From Duganella sp. BuS-21 (GTDB taxonomy: Bacteria; Pseudomonadota; Gammaproteobacteria; Burkholderiales; Burkholderiaceae_D), in the NCBI GenBank assembly GCA_041874725.1, contig CP097466.1:3720001-3784000 (forward strand): a stretch of 64,000 nt of DNA, written 5' to 3'. The position numbers and the translations under genes were made by a program. The first letter of the stretch is position 1. Each line of letters starts with the position of its first letter. The notes beneath the pieces were generated by a model, which was not told the origin of the DNA, did not search any database, and saw only the letters and a program-made list of their open reading frames with translations. Shown one piece after another: positions 43,925 through 53,178 of the stretch.

Positions 43925-45445
43925 TTACGGCGACGGCTGCAGGCGCCAGCGTTGGCAGTCGCCGCCCAGCCATTGCCATTGCTGGACGTTGGCGCCGGCA
44001 GTCGTCGCGCAAGCGTCGATGTCCAGTACAAGCCCGCTATTTTTCGACACCAGCCGGAAGTAGCCATCCCCTACCGGCTCCGGACGCCATGCCTGGCAGG
44101 CGGCGTTGTTCACAGTCCATTGCTGGACGTTGGCGCCATTGGCGGTGGAACAGGCATTCACGTCCAACGCCAGGCCGCTGTTCATGGCGGTCAACACGTA
44201 GTCGCCGTTGCCCTTGTTCTGTATATTCCAGCGCTGGCAGTTGCCGCTGTTCGGCGTCCATTGCTGCACGTTGGCGCCGACGGCGTTCGAGCAGGCGGCG
44301 ACGTCCAGTGCCAGGTTGCTGTTCTTGGAGATTAGCGTGTAGACGCCGCTGGCGACGGGATTGTCCATCGGCCCCGCTGCGAACTTGATCGAGCAGCCGA
44401 CATTCACCAGCTCATACAACTGCGTGCCGTCCAGAGATGGCAGCAGCTGCGTGGTGTAGCCATTGCAGACGTCCATGCCGCCGGTCGTCGCAGCCTTCAA
44501 CGGCGTAGCGCCTTCGGTCCATACACCGCTGCCGTTATTGGTGTTGTACATGAAGACCTGGCCGTTGTTGGCGGCGATGCTGTTGTCGCCGTTGCGGCGC
44601 AGCACCATGGCCGTTACCAGCAGGCGGCCGTTGGCGCTGCCGTCGTTATACCAGCGCACCGTCGGCGTTTGCGTGAAGTGGTTGCCGGAACTCGATTCGA
44701 TGCGCGTGCCCATATTCGACGCGTTGCCCCAGCTTACGCCGTTGACCGAAGTGCGGATGAAGGCCTCGCAGTTGGCGGCGCCGCACACTTCATATGTCAT
44801 CACGTAGCTGCCGTTCGGTAGACGCACCACCAGCGGCATGCCGGGACGCTGCACATTGCCATCGCTGATGCCGACGTCGATGGTGTCGCCGCTCCAGGTG
44901 ACCCCGCCGTCGGTGGAGATACGGTGCGCGATCAGCTGGTTGTATCCGCTGCCCTTGTACTCTTCGCTGGAGTAGTACATCACCAGCCGCCCGCTGCCGT
45001 CGACCGCGAACTCCCCTTCCCATACGCCGGTGCTGCCCGTAACGGGCGTGGACAACAAGCTCCACGTGTGGCCTTTATCCAGGCTGCGATAAATCTTGAT
45101 GGTGTGCGCCGTGCCGTTGGTGGTGGAGGTGGTCCATAGCAGCGCGCCTTTCGGCGTGCCGCCCACCGCCTGCGGCATTTCATACAGACCGCTGCAGCAA
45201 TGGCCCGGCTCCGTCAAATTGATGGTGGCAATCTGGCTCCAGCTGGCGCCGTTGTTGATGCTTTCCCATATGGTGCTTTGGGTATTGCCGTAGTCGAAAC
45301 TGGCGATCAAGCGGTTTTCTGCGGCCAGCCTCAGCATGCGCGGATAATAGGATGCCTGATTGCCGAGCGTGACGGCGGCGCCGGCCACACCGGCGTCCAG
45401 CCAGCAAAACATCGCCAACAGCAAAGCGTAAAAACGGGATTTCAT
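43925..45445 (-). CDS. Secreted GH93-like propeller hydrolase with C-terminal ricin-type (CBM13) domain
   Basis: The 506-residue precursor has a signal peptide (YALLLAMFCWLDAGVAGA), a sialidase-type BNR propeller (about 25-365; ESINNGASWSQIA, SLDKGHTWSLL, STDGGVTWSGD) and a beta-trefoil of three repeats, each with GANVQQW (about 370-506). VWEGEFAVDGSGRLVMYYS and RPGMPLVVRLPNGSYVMTYE resemble GH93 exo-arabinanases, and a paralogue lies at 49672; other BNR hydrolases are possible. The ATG at 45445 is preferred over 45451 because GGAG lies 8 bases before it and only 2 before the other. A terminator separates it from the TonB receptor upstream, so it may have its own promoter or depend on read-through. 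Confidence 0.78.
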   Translation of the reverse strand: MKSRFYALLLAMFCWLDAGVAGAAVTLGNQASYYPRMLRLAAENRLIASFDYGNTQSTIWESINNGASWSQIATINLTEPGHCCSGLYEMPQAVGGTPKGALLWTTSTTNGTAHTIKIYRSLDKGHTWSLLSTPVTGSTGVWEGEFAVDGSGRLVMYYSSEEYKGSGYNQLIAHRISTDGGVTWSGDTIDVGISDGNVQRPGMPLVVRLPNGSYVMTYEVCGAANCEAFIRTSVNGVSWGNASNMGTRIESSSGNHFTQTPTVRWYNDGSANGRLLVTAMVLRRNGDNSIAANNGQVFMYNTNNGSGVWTEGATPLKAATTGGMDVCNGYTTQLLPSLDGTQLYELVNVGCSIKFAAGPMDNPVASGVYTLISKNSNLALDVAACSNAVGANVQQWTPNSGNCQRWNIQNKGNGDYVLTAMNSGLALDVNACSTANGANVQQWTVNNAACQAWRPEPVGDGYFRLVSKNSGLVLDIDACATTAGANVQQWQWLGGDCQRWRLQPSP

Positions 45446-45471
45446 GTGCATGTCTCCTTTTTCTTTGGACG

Positions 45472-45499
45472 AAAAAAAGCAGGGAGCGGGCTCCCTGCC
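45472..45499 (-). terminator. Rho-independent terminator after the TonB receptor
   Basis: On the minus strand GCAGGGAG (45491-45498) and CTCCCTGC (45479-45486) form a perfect 8-base stem around a four-base loop, followed by seven T residues (45472-45478). It lies 33 bases past the receptor stop. It should end most receptor transcripts before the downstream hydrolase gene. Confidence 0.88.
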
Positions 45500-45531
45500 A
45501 AGGTACTACACTGGAACGGTTGAAACGACGT

Positions 45532-48273
45532 TTACAACTTGAAGCGCAGGCCCAGCGAATACACTGCCGGGTCGTAGCGTATGTCTCGCGCGAACTGCTC
45601 GTAGCCGCTGTAGCTCTCGTAGGCCGAGTGAGTCAGGTTCCACGCGTTGAATTGCAGGGAGAGGTTTTTGTTGATCTCGTAGCCGATCGACAGGTCGAGC
45701 TGGTTACGCGGACGCACCACGTTGGTCGCCGGCAGCTGGATGCCGCCGTTGTTGAGCGACTCCACATAGCTGTCGCGGCGCGTATAGGCCAGGCGGCCGC
45801 TGACACCGAACTTCTCGTAGATCAGCGCCAGGTTGGCGTTCTTCTTCGCCACGTTGGTCAACGGCGTTACCGTGAAGTCGCTGCCGTTCAGCGTCTTGGC
45901 GGTTTCGGTGGTGCCGGTAATCCAGGTGAAGTTGGCCTGCACGCCCAGTCCGGACAACACGCCCGGCAGGAAGTCGAGGAACTTCTGCGCCGACAGCTCG
46001 TAGCCATGCAGCTTGCCCTTGCCGGCATTCTGCGGACGGGTAACGGTGTACGGCAGGCCGCCGATGCTTTCCACCTGCGAGAACGGTTGCAGGTAGCCGT
46101 CGATGCGACGGTCGAAGAAGGCCACCGAGGCGTAGCCGTTGTTGTCGAAGTAGCGCTCCAGCGTGATGTCGAAGGATTTCGATTCCACCGGGCTCAGTTC
46201 CGGATTACCGGCGCTGCCATAACCAGGGCGATTGATCGATGGTGGCGTCAGCGACAACGCCGGATTGAGCGAGGCGAAGTCCGGACGGGTGACGGTCTTG
46301 CCCCAGCCGATGTGCGACATCCAGTCGCTGGCCCAATCGACCTTGGCGCTGACGCTAGGCAGCACATCGGTGTGCGAGGTGCTGATGTCGACATTGCTGA
46401 TGACATCCCCGATGCGGCTGTTGCCGCTCAAGTCGCGCTGCAGGCGGCTGACGCGCACGCCGCCCAGGCCAGACACGCTCACCGAGCCGACGTCGAAGCC
46501 GTAGTTGGCCATGCCGTAGACGGTGGTAGTTTTCTCGGTCTGTTTGAACAGGCGGTTCGGATCATCCGGCAGGCGGCCGGCCGACAGCCCGTAGTACTTG
46601 CGCACCTGGTCGCGGTTGTCGAGCAGGAAGTCGGTGGCAGGCGTGGCGAACGCGCCGCCCAGGCGGGCCACGCCCGGCACCACGTCGTTGAACGATGGAC
46701 CGAATACGCTGACTGGAATCGGACGAATGCCGCCCGGCGTGTCGGCGCCGCCTTCGGCGCCATGGTATTCAGCGTCACGCGAGGACAAACGCAGGCCGCC
46801 GGACAGCTTGGTGATGAAGCCATCGCCCAGGCGGTAGCTGACGTCATTGCGCCACTGCGCCTGACGGCCGCTGCTCTCGTTCCATGATTGGAAGAAGCCG
46901 CGCAGCACATACTGGCTTGGATCGCTCAGCGCATTCGCATGGCCGGGCGTCGAGGCGGTGAAGCCGCCGTGGCCTTGCGAATCAAGACCCACTACGTGCA
47001 GCGTTGCAAACGGCACGCTCTGGTCGACGATGATACGGTCGTTGACGAACTTCGAGTAAGTGAAGGCCAGGTCGGTGCTGGCCTGCAGCGGGCCGTCCTT
47101 GTACTTGGCGCCGATGCTGCCATAAGCTGTATCGGTCTTCTGCTGGTAAGCCTGCGTGCTGGAAGCCGTGTAAGGTGCTACGCCATCCGGTTCCGCCAGC
47201 ACGTCGGCCGAGGCGATGGGACAGGCCTTGCCACGGCTGGTGTTGCAGTATGGGCCGTCCGGTACCAGCACCACGTTGGTGGCCTTGTTGCCGTCGCGCG
47301 CCACGGCGAACAGGTAGTCCTCCGCGCTGCGGTTGCGGAAGCCCATGTAAATGAATTGGCTGTCCAGTTCCAGCTTGTCGTTGGGACGCCATTGCAGCGC
47401 GCCGTGCAGTTGCTGGCGTTCGCGTTCGCCGGAGTTATACACGCCGCCGGGGAAAGGCATCACGCCGGTGGCGGTGCCCAAGCCCTTGGCCTGTTCGGCC
47501 GCCAGGTTGGGATTACCGGGATCGTTGCGGTAAGCCGTGCCGTCCGCGCGCACCGACCACAGGCCGGGACCACCCGGTTCAGCAAACCACTGCACCGGAT
47601 TGACGAAACGATCTTTCACATAGGTGCCGTCCAGCAGAACGCCGACATCGCCATGCTCCGTCTTCCAGCGGTTGGACAGCAGACCGCCCAGCGATGGATC
47701 GGTGTAGGACTTGGCGCTGGTGCCGCGCGGGTGGATGTTGACGCCATCGATAAAGCCGGATGCGCTGAAGTCCTTGAAGTCGAACGGCTTGCGCAAGCGG
47801 ACGTCCATCAAGCCGGCGATGCCGCCCTCCTGCTGGTTCGGCGTCGAGGATTTGAACACGTCCAGGCCGGCCACGCCTTCAATGCGCAGATCCTGGTACG
47901 ACAGGCGACGGCCGTCGCCAGTGAATATCTCGTTGCCGTTGATGGTGGTGGCCAGGTCCGGCAGGCCGCGAATCAACACGCTGTTTACTTCACTGGCGGT
48001 GCGGCCGACCTGCACGCCGGGGATGCGCTGCAGCGCTTCGCCCACCGAACGGTCGGGGAATTTGCCGATGTCTTCGGCGTTGATGGAATCGACCACCTGG
48101 TCGGCGGAACGCTTGATGTCCTCGGCCTTGCGCACGCTCTGGCGGATGCCCGACACCACCACGGTCGTGCCCTCGGCCGCGCTGTCGGCCGGCGCCTGTT
48201 GCGCCATCGCCGGAAGGCTCGCTAATACGCCCAGCAACGCCGCTGCGATCGGCGTTCTTTTGAACTGTTGCAT
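45532..48273 (-). CDS. TonB-dependent receptor, Caulobacter carbohydrate type
   Basis: This 913-residue precursor has a signal peptide (AALLGVLASLPAMAQ), a TonB box region (TTVVVSGIRQSVRKAEDIKR), the plug signature DSINAEDIGKFPDRSVGEAL and QRIPGVQVGR, and a barrel ending YSLGLRFKL. The DRSVGEALQRIPGV wording is that of the large Caulobacter-type TonB receptor group, many of which import oligosaccharides. Placement between two GH93-like genes and next to a regulator makes it the likely outer-membrane entry for the same glycan. The ATG at 48273 has TGGAGA 8 bases upstream; longer readings add sequence without a leader. Confidence 0.9.
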   Translation of the reverse strand: MQQFKRTPIAAALLGVLASLPAMAQQAPADSAAEGTTVVVSGIRQSVRKAEDIKRSADQVVDSINAEDIGKFPDRSVGEALQRIPGVQVGRTASEVNSVLIRGLPDLATTINGNEIFTGDGRRLSYQDLRIEGVAGLDVFKSSTPNQQEGGIAGLMDVRLRKPFDFKDFSASGFIDGVNIHPRGTSAKSYTDPSLGGLLSNRWKTEHGDVGVLLDGTYVKDRFVNPVQWFAEPGGPGLWSVRADGTAYRNDPGNPNLAAEQAKGLGTATGVMPFPGGVYNSGERERQQLHGALQWRPNDKLELDSQFIYMGFRNRSAEDYLFAVARDGNKATNVVLVPDGPYCNTSRGKACPIASADVLAEPDGVAPYTASSTQAYQQKTDTAYGSIGAKYKDGPLQASTDLAFTYSKFVNDRIIVDQSVPFATLHVVGLDSQGHGGFTASTPGHANALSDPSQYVLRGFFQSWNESSGRQAQWRNDVSYRLGDGFITKLSGGLRLSSRDAEYHGAEGGADTPGGIRPIPVSVFGPSFNDVVPGVARLGGAFATPATDFLLDNRDQVRKYYGLSAGRLPDDPNRLFKQTEKTTTVYGMANYGFDVGSVSVSGLGGVRVSRLQRDLSGNSRIGDVISNVDISTSHTDVLPSVSAKVDWASDWMSHIGWGKTVTRPDFASLNPALSLTPPSINRPGYGSAGNPELSPVESKSFDITLERYFDNNGYASVAFFDRRIDGYLQPFSQVESIGGLPYTVTRPQNAGKGKLHGYELSAQKFLDFLPGVLSGLGVQANFTWITGTTETAKTLNGSDFTVTPLTNVAKKNANLALIYEKFGVSGRLAYTRRDSYVESLNNGGIQLPATNVVRPRNQLDLSIGYEINKNLSLQFNAWNLTHSAYESYSGYEQFARDIRYDPAVYSLGLRFKL

Positions 48274-48574
48274 GACTGTTGTCTCCACTATTTGTATCGG
48301 ACGACTGCTCCCGTGCAGACCCGGTATGCCCTGGCGAGCTACTGATACCGGATACCTCCAGCGCACGCACGGCGCGTCATCACTTTATATGTCTTCGTTA
48401 TGGGCGGGCAATCTCGCGAACTTATTTGCGACATTGCCCCTAGTAACGAGGCAATAGTGAAGCTATTTCATTTTTATTTCAAGATTATTTGCGACTAATA
48501 GCGGGAAATGCCGAAAATATGCGCATGAAGCGCTTAAGCAACAACAAAACTTGTTGGAAAAACGTCACTCCAAC
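48274..48574. other. Non-coding region between receptor and regulator
   Basis: These 301 bases hold no convincing gene. They contain the predicted receptor promoter (48384-48411), an exact 11-base direct repeat TTATTTGCGAC at 48422-48432 and 48485-48495 (63 bases apart, about six helical turns) and an inverted repeat ATTGCC (48433-48438) / GGCAAT (48450-48455). The receptor leader would be about 100 bases. The regulator ends at 48575, reading toward the receptor on the same strand. Confidence 0.6.
48384..48411 (-). promoter_or_regulatory. Predicted sigma-70 promoter of the TonB receptor
   Basis: On the minus strand TTGCCC (48406-48411) and TATAAA (48384-48389) are separated by 16 bases, matching the consensus at 4 and 5 of 6 positions. 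The direct repeat TTATTTGCGAC starts 11 bases upstream of the -35 box, a position suited to activator or repressor binding. Confidence 0.5.
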
Positions 48575-49504
48575 TCAGATTTCGAAGCCCAGGCGCATCA
48601 CAATGTCTTGCGGATAGTTGCCGAACTTGCGGCCGAACAGGTTCAAGCCGCCCTTGTTGCGCGCATCTTCCTTGACGCCGATGCGCACGCGGATGTGATT
48701 GGCCTGCGCCAGCTTGAGGTCCGCGATGGTGGTCGCGCCGAGCGATACGCCGTCGATCATGGCGCCGCGCTCATTCACGCTCCATTGTTTCAGCACGCCG
48801 TAAGTGGTGCCTTCGATCTGCCACCACGATGGCGTGAGCAACGCAGCCTTGCCACCGAAGTCGCCCGGCGAGGTCCAGGTGCCGACTTCCACATCGTTGA
48901 TCCACAACGTGATGTCGGACGGCCAGTCCGGGTTGTGGTTAGGCGCTTCGGAGCACAGCTCCATCGACAGCGACAGCTCGGTGGTCACCGCGCCGTACGG
49001 TACATTATTAGGGAAGGCATAATCCACATGGCCCGCGCCAAACCACAGCAACTGGGCATTGACGTGCTCCGGTTCGAAGAAAGAGCGCGGATCGTCCAGC
49101 ATGCCGATGATTTTGGTCTCGCTCACCAAGCCACAGGTGGGCGTGGCCTCGACACTGCGGTAGCTGCCGATCGGCATGCTGATGGTGACGGTATTCTGCT
49201 CCGCCTCCACCGCCGCGCCAGGCAGGCGGATGCGCACTTCGTCGTAGCGCTTGGAGCACAGTTTCTGGATGCCGCGCGTACCCGGCTCGGTCTCCACCAC
49301 CACCAGCCCCACCGCCTCCAGTTGATTGACGTTGAAGCTGACGGTGGAATGCGGCAGGTTCATGGCCGCCGCCAGTTCGGAGAGGTTGAGCACCTTGTGG
49401 GTCAACAGGCCGAGCATCGCTTGTCGCGTGTCCGACGACAGCGCCTTCACCAGCGGCAGTACGGCATCTCCCTCAACCAGCAGCGCCCGATTTCCTGCAT
49501 CCAT
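48575..49504 (-). CDS. ArsR-like winged-helix regulator with large effector domain
   Basis: The 309-residue protein has an N-terminal winged helix (about 12-75: LVKALSSDTRQAMLGLLTHK, LNLSELAAAMNLPHSTVSFN, VNQLEAVGLVVVETEP) and a 220-residue C-terminal part rich in beta strands and aromatic residues (for example LWINDVEVGTWTSPGDFGGK, LLTPSWWQIEGTTYG). Similar predicted regulators (COG4189-like) occur in glycan clusters. The C-terminal part looks like a sugar-binding jelly-roll domain, which is inference. It lies between the receptor and the divergent hydrolase operon and is the natural regulator of both. Confidence 0.75.
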   Translation of the reverse strand: MDAGNRALLVEGDAVLPLVKALSSDTRQAMLGLLTHKVLNLSELAAAMNLPHSTVSFNVNQLEAVGLVVVETEPGTRGIQKLCSKRYDEVRIRLPGAAVEAEQNTVTISMPIGSYRSVEATPTCGLVSETKIIGMLDDPRSFFEPEHVNAQLLWFGAGHVDYAFPNNVPYGAVTTELSLSMELCSEAPNHNPDWPSDITLWINDVEVGTWTSPGDFGGKAALLTPSWWQIEGTTYGVLKQWSVNERGAMIDGVSLGATTIADLKLAQANHIRVRIGVKEDARNKGGLNLFGRKFGNYPQDIVMRLGFEI

Positions 49505-49589
49505 GTCCTTTTCCTCTGAATTAGTTTGTTAGTTCGCATGATACCGCGTGGCGAAAAGCCCGGCACGGCAAAATTTATAACAAATATTG

Positions 49590-49618
49590 TTGTCACTAAT
49601 GAGGATTATTGCGATAAT
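49590..49618 (+). promoter_or_regulatory. Predicted sigma-70 promoter of the hydrolase/ABC operon
   Basis: TTGTCA (49590-49595) and GATAAT (49613-49618) are 17 bases apart; each matches its consensus at 5 of 6 positions. The box sequences are embedded in AT-rich motifs (ATTGTTGTCACTAAT, ATTATTGCGATAATTAAT) that resemble the TTATTTGCGACTAATA motif upstream of the receptor, so the same regulator may bind both. The start would lie about 47 bases before the ATG at 49672. Confidence 0.65.
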
Positions 49619-49671
49619 TAATCCAACAAAAATTATTGTGACTTTCAAAGTCCAACCACCAAGGAGACAGC

Positions 49672-50934
49672 ATGACCCAGCCAACCGGCATTCTTGCCGC
49701 CGCTATCGTTACAACTGCCGCGCTTTGCGCCAGCCTGTTGTTGAGTGCCTGCGGCGGCAGCAGCGCCATCGCCGCAGCACCTTCAAGCACACCGCCCGCA
49801 ACCACGCAGCCGCCAAGCGCCGGTGCGCCACGCGGCACGCTGCTGGCGGACGTCTTCGGCGCCTATCCGCGCTTGATCCGCCAGAGCTATCATCTGAACG
49901 CCGCGTTGAACGGCAAGCTGGTGTCCAGCATCTCCTCCACCGAGGTCGGGCAGTCCGTCGGCGGCATCTACGCCAGCAGCGACGACGGCAAAACCTTCAG
50001 CCGCATCGGCGCCATCGCCGACCCGGCGCTCAAGCAAGGCCACTGCTGCGGCACGCTGTTTGAATTGCCGGTCAAGATCGGCGCCCTGCCCGCCGGCACC
50101 TTGCTGTATGCCGCCTCGGTGGGCCAGGAGCGCGCCGCGCCGATGGAGAACCGCATCTACCAGAGCGCCGACGGCGGCGCCACCTGGAACTACCTGTCGC
50201 TGTGCGGCCAGGGCCGCATCGCCAAAAACCTGAAAGAACCGTCGGGCATCTGGGAGCCGGAATTCGCCATCGCCAAATCGGGCGAGCTGGTTTGCTACTA
50301 CTCGGACGAAACGCTGGCCGGCAAATCGCAGATCCTGGTGCAGGTCACCAGCCGCGACGCCGTCAACTGGAGCGCGCCGCAGACCATCGTCGCCGGCGAT
50401 GATCCCAACGCGCGTCCGGGCATGCCGATTGTACGCCGCCTGCCTTCCGGCGCCTACCTGATGACCTATGAGAACTGCTACGGCGGCCCGCTCGACTGCG
50501 CGCTGCGCGCCAAGCGCTCCGCGGATGGCTTGAACTGGGGCGCCGCCAACGATCCCGGCTTCCGCCTCGAAACGGCCAGCGGCCTGTTCTTCCGCCACGC
50601 GCCGACCTTCACCTGGGTGCCGGTGGCCGGGCAGCCGAACGGCATGCTGATCGCCATCGGCCAGATCCTGGTCGACAAGAGCGGCGTGCCGGATGCCAGC
50701 GGCAACGGCAAAGTCATGTTCACCAACACCACCGCCGACGGCAGCGGACCATGGCGCATGGTCGACGCGCCGCTGGCACTGGCCTCGCCGCCGCTGCTCA
50801 CCAACTGGTGCCAGAACTACTCCAGCCCCCTGCTGCCGACCGCCGACAACAAGGGCCTGATCATGCTGCAAACCGACGGCGGCACCGACACCACCTGCCG
50901 CACGCGCTACGGCAGCGCCGCCCTCGCACCCTGA
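49672..50934 (+). CDS. GH93-like propeller hydrolase, lipoprotein
   Basis: The 420-residue protein has a lipoprotein signal (ALCASLLLSACGG) and a six-bladed propeller like the enzyme at 43925: SYHLNAALNGKLVSSISS, GIWEPEFAIAKSGELVCYYS, RPGMPIVRRLPSGAYLMTYE and FFRHAPTFTWVP. The paired motifs point to GH93 exo-alpha-L-1,5-arabinanase-type enzymes, which release arabinobiose from arabinan ends, but I cannot exclude another BNR glycosidase. It lacks the ricin-type domain of its paralogue. AAGGAGA precedes the ATG. It is the first gene of an operon running to 56314. Confidence 0.78.
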   Translation: MTQPTGILAAAIVTTAALCASLLLSACGGSSAIAAAPSSTPPATTQPPSAGAPRGTLLADVFGAYPRLIRQSYHLNAALNGKLVSSISSTEVGQSVGGIYASSDDGKTFSRIGAIADPALKQGHCCGTLFELPVKIGALPAGTLLYAASVGQERAAPMENRIYQSADGGATWNYLSLCGQGRIAKNLKEPSGIWEPEFAIAKSGELVCYYSDETLAGKSQILVQVTSRDAVNWSAPQTIVAGDDPNARPGMPIVRRLPSGAYLMTYENCYGGPLDCALRAKRSADGLNWGAANDPGFRLETASGLFFRHAPTFTWVPVAGQPNGMLIAIGQILVDKSGVPDASGNGKVMFTNTTADGSGPWRMVDAPLALASPPLLTNWCQNYSSPLLPTADNKGLIMLQTDGGTDTTCRTRYGSAALAP

Positions 50935-50965
50935 ACCTCACCAACCCGACTACGAAAGATTTACG

Positions 50966-52060
50966 ATGACTACAGCAATCGCCCCCGCCGCGCCACAAAC
51001 CCCAACGTGGAGCGCATCGGCCGCGCATGCCTGGTATGCGGCTCAGCCGCGCATCCTCGGCGCCAACTTCCTCCCGGCCAGCGCCATCAACCAGCTGGAA
51101 ATGTGGCAAGCCGAGACCTTTGACGCCGAACGTATCGATCTTGAACTCAGCTGGGCCGCGTCGCTCGGCATGAACACCATGCGCGTATTCCTGCACGACC
51201 TGTTGTGGGCCAACGACGCCGCCGGCTTCAAACAGCGCATCGAGAGCTATTTGCAGATCGCCGACCGCCATAAGATCCGCACCATGCTGGTATTATTTGA
51301 CTCGTGCTGGGACCCGCGTCCCGCCCTGGGCGCGCAGCGCGCGCCCATGCCCGGCATCCACAACTCAGGCTGGGTGCAAAGTCCGGGTGCGGCGCAATTG
51401 GCCGATCCTTCCAGTTACCCGGCGCTGCGCGCCTATGTCGAAGACCTCGTCACCAGCTTTGGCCAGGACCGGCGCGTGTGGTGCTGGGACCTGTGGAATG
51501 AACCGGACAACCAGGGCGGCGGCATGGGGTATTACCAGCAGTTCGAAGCAAAGGAAAAGATCGCGCTGGTGGCGAAGCTGCTGCCGCAGGTGTTCGGCTG
51601 GGCGCAGGCTTGCAAAGCCAGCCAGCCGCTGACCAGCGGCGTGTGGTTTGGCGACGACTGGTCGCCGGAATCGACGGTGATGAACGACGTGCAGAAGGCG
51701 CAACTGGCGCTGTCGGACATCGTCACCTTCCACGATTACAGCTGGCCAGAGAAATTCCTGACCCGCGTGCGCCAGTTGCAGGCCTATGGCCGTCCGCTGG
51801 TATGCACCGAGTACATGGCACGCGGCATGGGCTCGACCTTTGACAGCACCCTGCCGATCGCCCGCGCCGAGAGCGTAGGCATGATCAACTGGGGCTTCGT
51901 GGCCGGCAAGAGCCAGACCAATATGCCGTGGGACTCGTGGAAAAACCCTTACACCTTCGCGCCACCGTCGCTGTGGTTCCACGACGTGCTGCACACCGAC
52001 GGCACGCCCTACCGCGCCCACGAGATCGAGCTGCTGCGGCGGCATGTGAACGCCGTATGA
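50966..52060 (+). CDS. Clan GH-A glycoside hydrolase (cellulase-family fold), cytoplasmic
   Basis: This 364-residue protein is a (beta/alpha)8 retaining hydrolase: LGMNTMRVFLHDLLW, VWCWDLWNEPDN with the probable acid/base Glu after Asn, VTFHDYSW and LVCTEYMARG with the probable nucleophile Glu. It fits GH5-like proteins often named 1,4-beta-xylanase, but the subfamily is not clear. There is no signal peptide, so it probably cleaves imported oligosaccharides in the cytoplasm. It starts 31 bases after the preceding gene and overlaps the ATPase gene by 4 bases. Confidence 0.82.
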   Translation: MTTAIAPAAPQTPTWSASAAHAWYAAQPRILGANFLPASAINQLEMWQAETFDAERIDLELSWAASLGMNTMRVFLHDLLWANDAAGFKQRIESYLQIADRHKIRTMLVLFDSCWDPRPALGAQRAPMPGIHNSGWVQSPGAAQLADPSSYPALRAYVEDLVTSFGQDRRVWCWDLWNEPDNQGGGMGYYQQFEAKEKIALVAKLLPQVFGWAQACKASQPLTSGVWFGDDWSPESTVMNDVQKAQLALSDIVTFHDYSWPEKFLTRVRQLQAYGRPLVCTEYMARGMGSTFDSTLPIARAESVGMINWGFVAGKSQTNMPWDSWKNPYTFAPPSLWFHDVLHTDGTPYRAHEIELLRRHVNAV

Positions 52061-53178
52061 AGATGACGCACGAGCTGGGCGGCATCGAGTGGCGCGACGT
52101 CAGCAAAAGCTACGGCCAGCACACAGTGATCCCGAACTTCAACCTGTCGATCACGGCCGGCGAATTCATCGCGCTGCTGGGGCCTTCGGGCTGCGGCAAG
52201 TCCACCTTGCTGCGCATGCTGGCGGGGCTGGAGCCGGTGTCCAGCGGCCGCATCGCCATCGGCGGTCGCGATGTGACCGACCTGGCGCCGGGCCAGCGTG
52301 GCATCGCCATGGTATTCCAGCAGTATGCCCTGTATCCGCACATGTCGGTGCGCGACAATATGGCGTTCGGGCTGCGCAACGTGCGCATGGATGAAGCGGA
52401 GATTGCCCGCCGTGTGGATGCCGCCGCGCAGATGCTGGAGCTGCAGGCGCTGTTGGAACGCAAGCCGGTGCAGCTGTCCGGCGGACAGCGCCAGCGCGTG
52501 GCGATCGGGCGCGCGGTGGTCAAGGAACCACTGGCTTTCCTGTTCGATGAGCCGTTGTCCAATCTGGATGCGGCGCTGCGCACGCGCACGCGGCTGGAGC
52601 TGGCGCGCTTGCACAAACGGCTGGGTGCGACCATGTTGTTCGTCACGCACGACCAGGTGGAGGCGATGACGTTGGCCAACCGCATCGCAGTGATGCATCA
52701 GGGGCGTATCGAACAGTTTGCGGCGCCGATGGAATTGTACCGGCGGCCGGCCACGCGCTTTGTGGCCGGCTTTGTCGGCAGCCCGTCGATGAACTTCCTG
52801 CCGGTGAGGCGCGCGGCCGATGATGAGGGCTGCTGTGCGGTGTTGCTGTCGAACGGCGCCACCGTGCGCACCGCCGTGCCGTGGTCCGCATTGTCGGCGG
52901 CCACGCCGGCCGCTGCGGATGGCGCCATGGAGCTGGGCCTGCGTCCCGACGCGCTGACGCCGGCGGCGGACGGGCAGTTGCAAGGCGTGGTTGAAGTGAT
53001 TGAGCGTCTGGGTGACCGCACGCTGCTGCACGTGCAGCTAGCCGACGGCTTGCTGGTGGTCGCCGACGCGCCGCCGCGTGACGCCGAGCCGGCCGTCGGC
53101 TCCACGATCCGTCTGCGCATGGACCTGCTACGCGCCCACCTGTTCGACGCGGCCGGCATCGCGCACCATCCAGCATGA
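52057..53178 (+). CDS. Sugar ABC transporter ATPase (MalK/UgpC type)
   Basis: The 373-residue protein has Walker A GPSGCGKST, Q-loop FQQYALYPHMSV, signature LSGGQRQR, Walker B LAFLFDEPLSNLD and H-loop VTHDQ, followed by a C-terminal TOBE-type regulatory domain (about 240-370). This is the CUT1 class that imports oligosaccharides. The start at 52057 overlaps the preceding TGA (ATGA), and its stop overlaps the next start. A single ATPase serving the two permeases downstream is expected. Confidence 0.92.
   Translation: MKMTHELGGIEWRDVSKSYGQHTVIPNFNLSITAGEFIALLGPSGCGKSTLLRMLAGLEPVSSGRIAIGGRDVTDLAPGQRGIAMVFQQYALYPHMSVRDNMAFGLRNVRMDEAEIARRVDAAAQMLELQALLERKPVQLSGGQRQRVAIGRAVVKEPLAFLFDEPLSNLDAALRTRTRLELARLHKRLGATMLFVTHDQVEAMTLANRIAVMHQGRIEQFAAPMELYRRPATRFVAGFVGSPSMNFLPVRRAADDEGCCAVLLSNGATVRTAVPWSALSAATPAAADGAMELGLRPDALTPAADGQLQGVVEVIERLGDRTLLHVQLADGLLVVADAPPRDAEPAVGSTIRLRMDLLRAHLFDAAGIAHHPA

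Noticed and set aside
43979..44289. Three near-identical 18-base sequences at about 141-152 base spacing, considered as a short CRISPR or repeat array
   Set aside because: They encode the three GANVQQW repeats of the ricin-type domain; spacing equals the domain repeat length.
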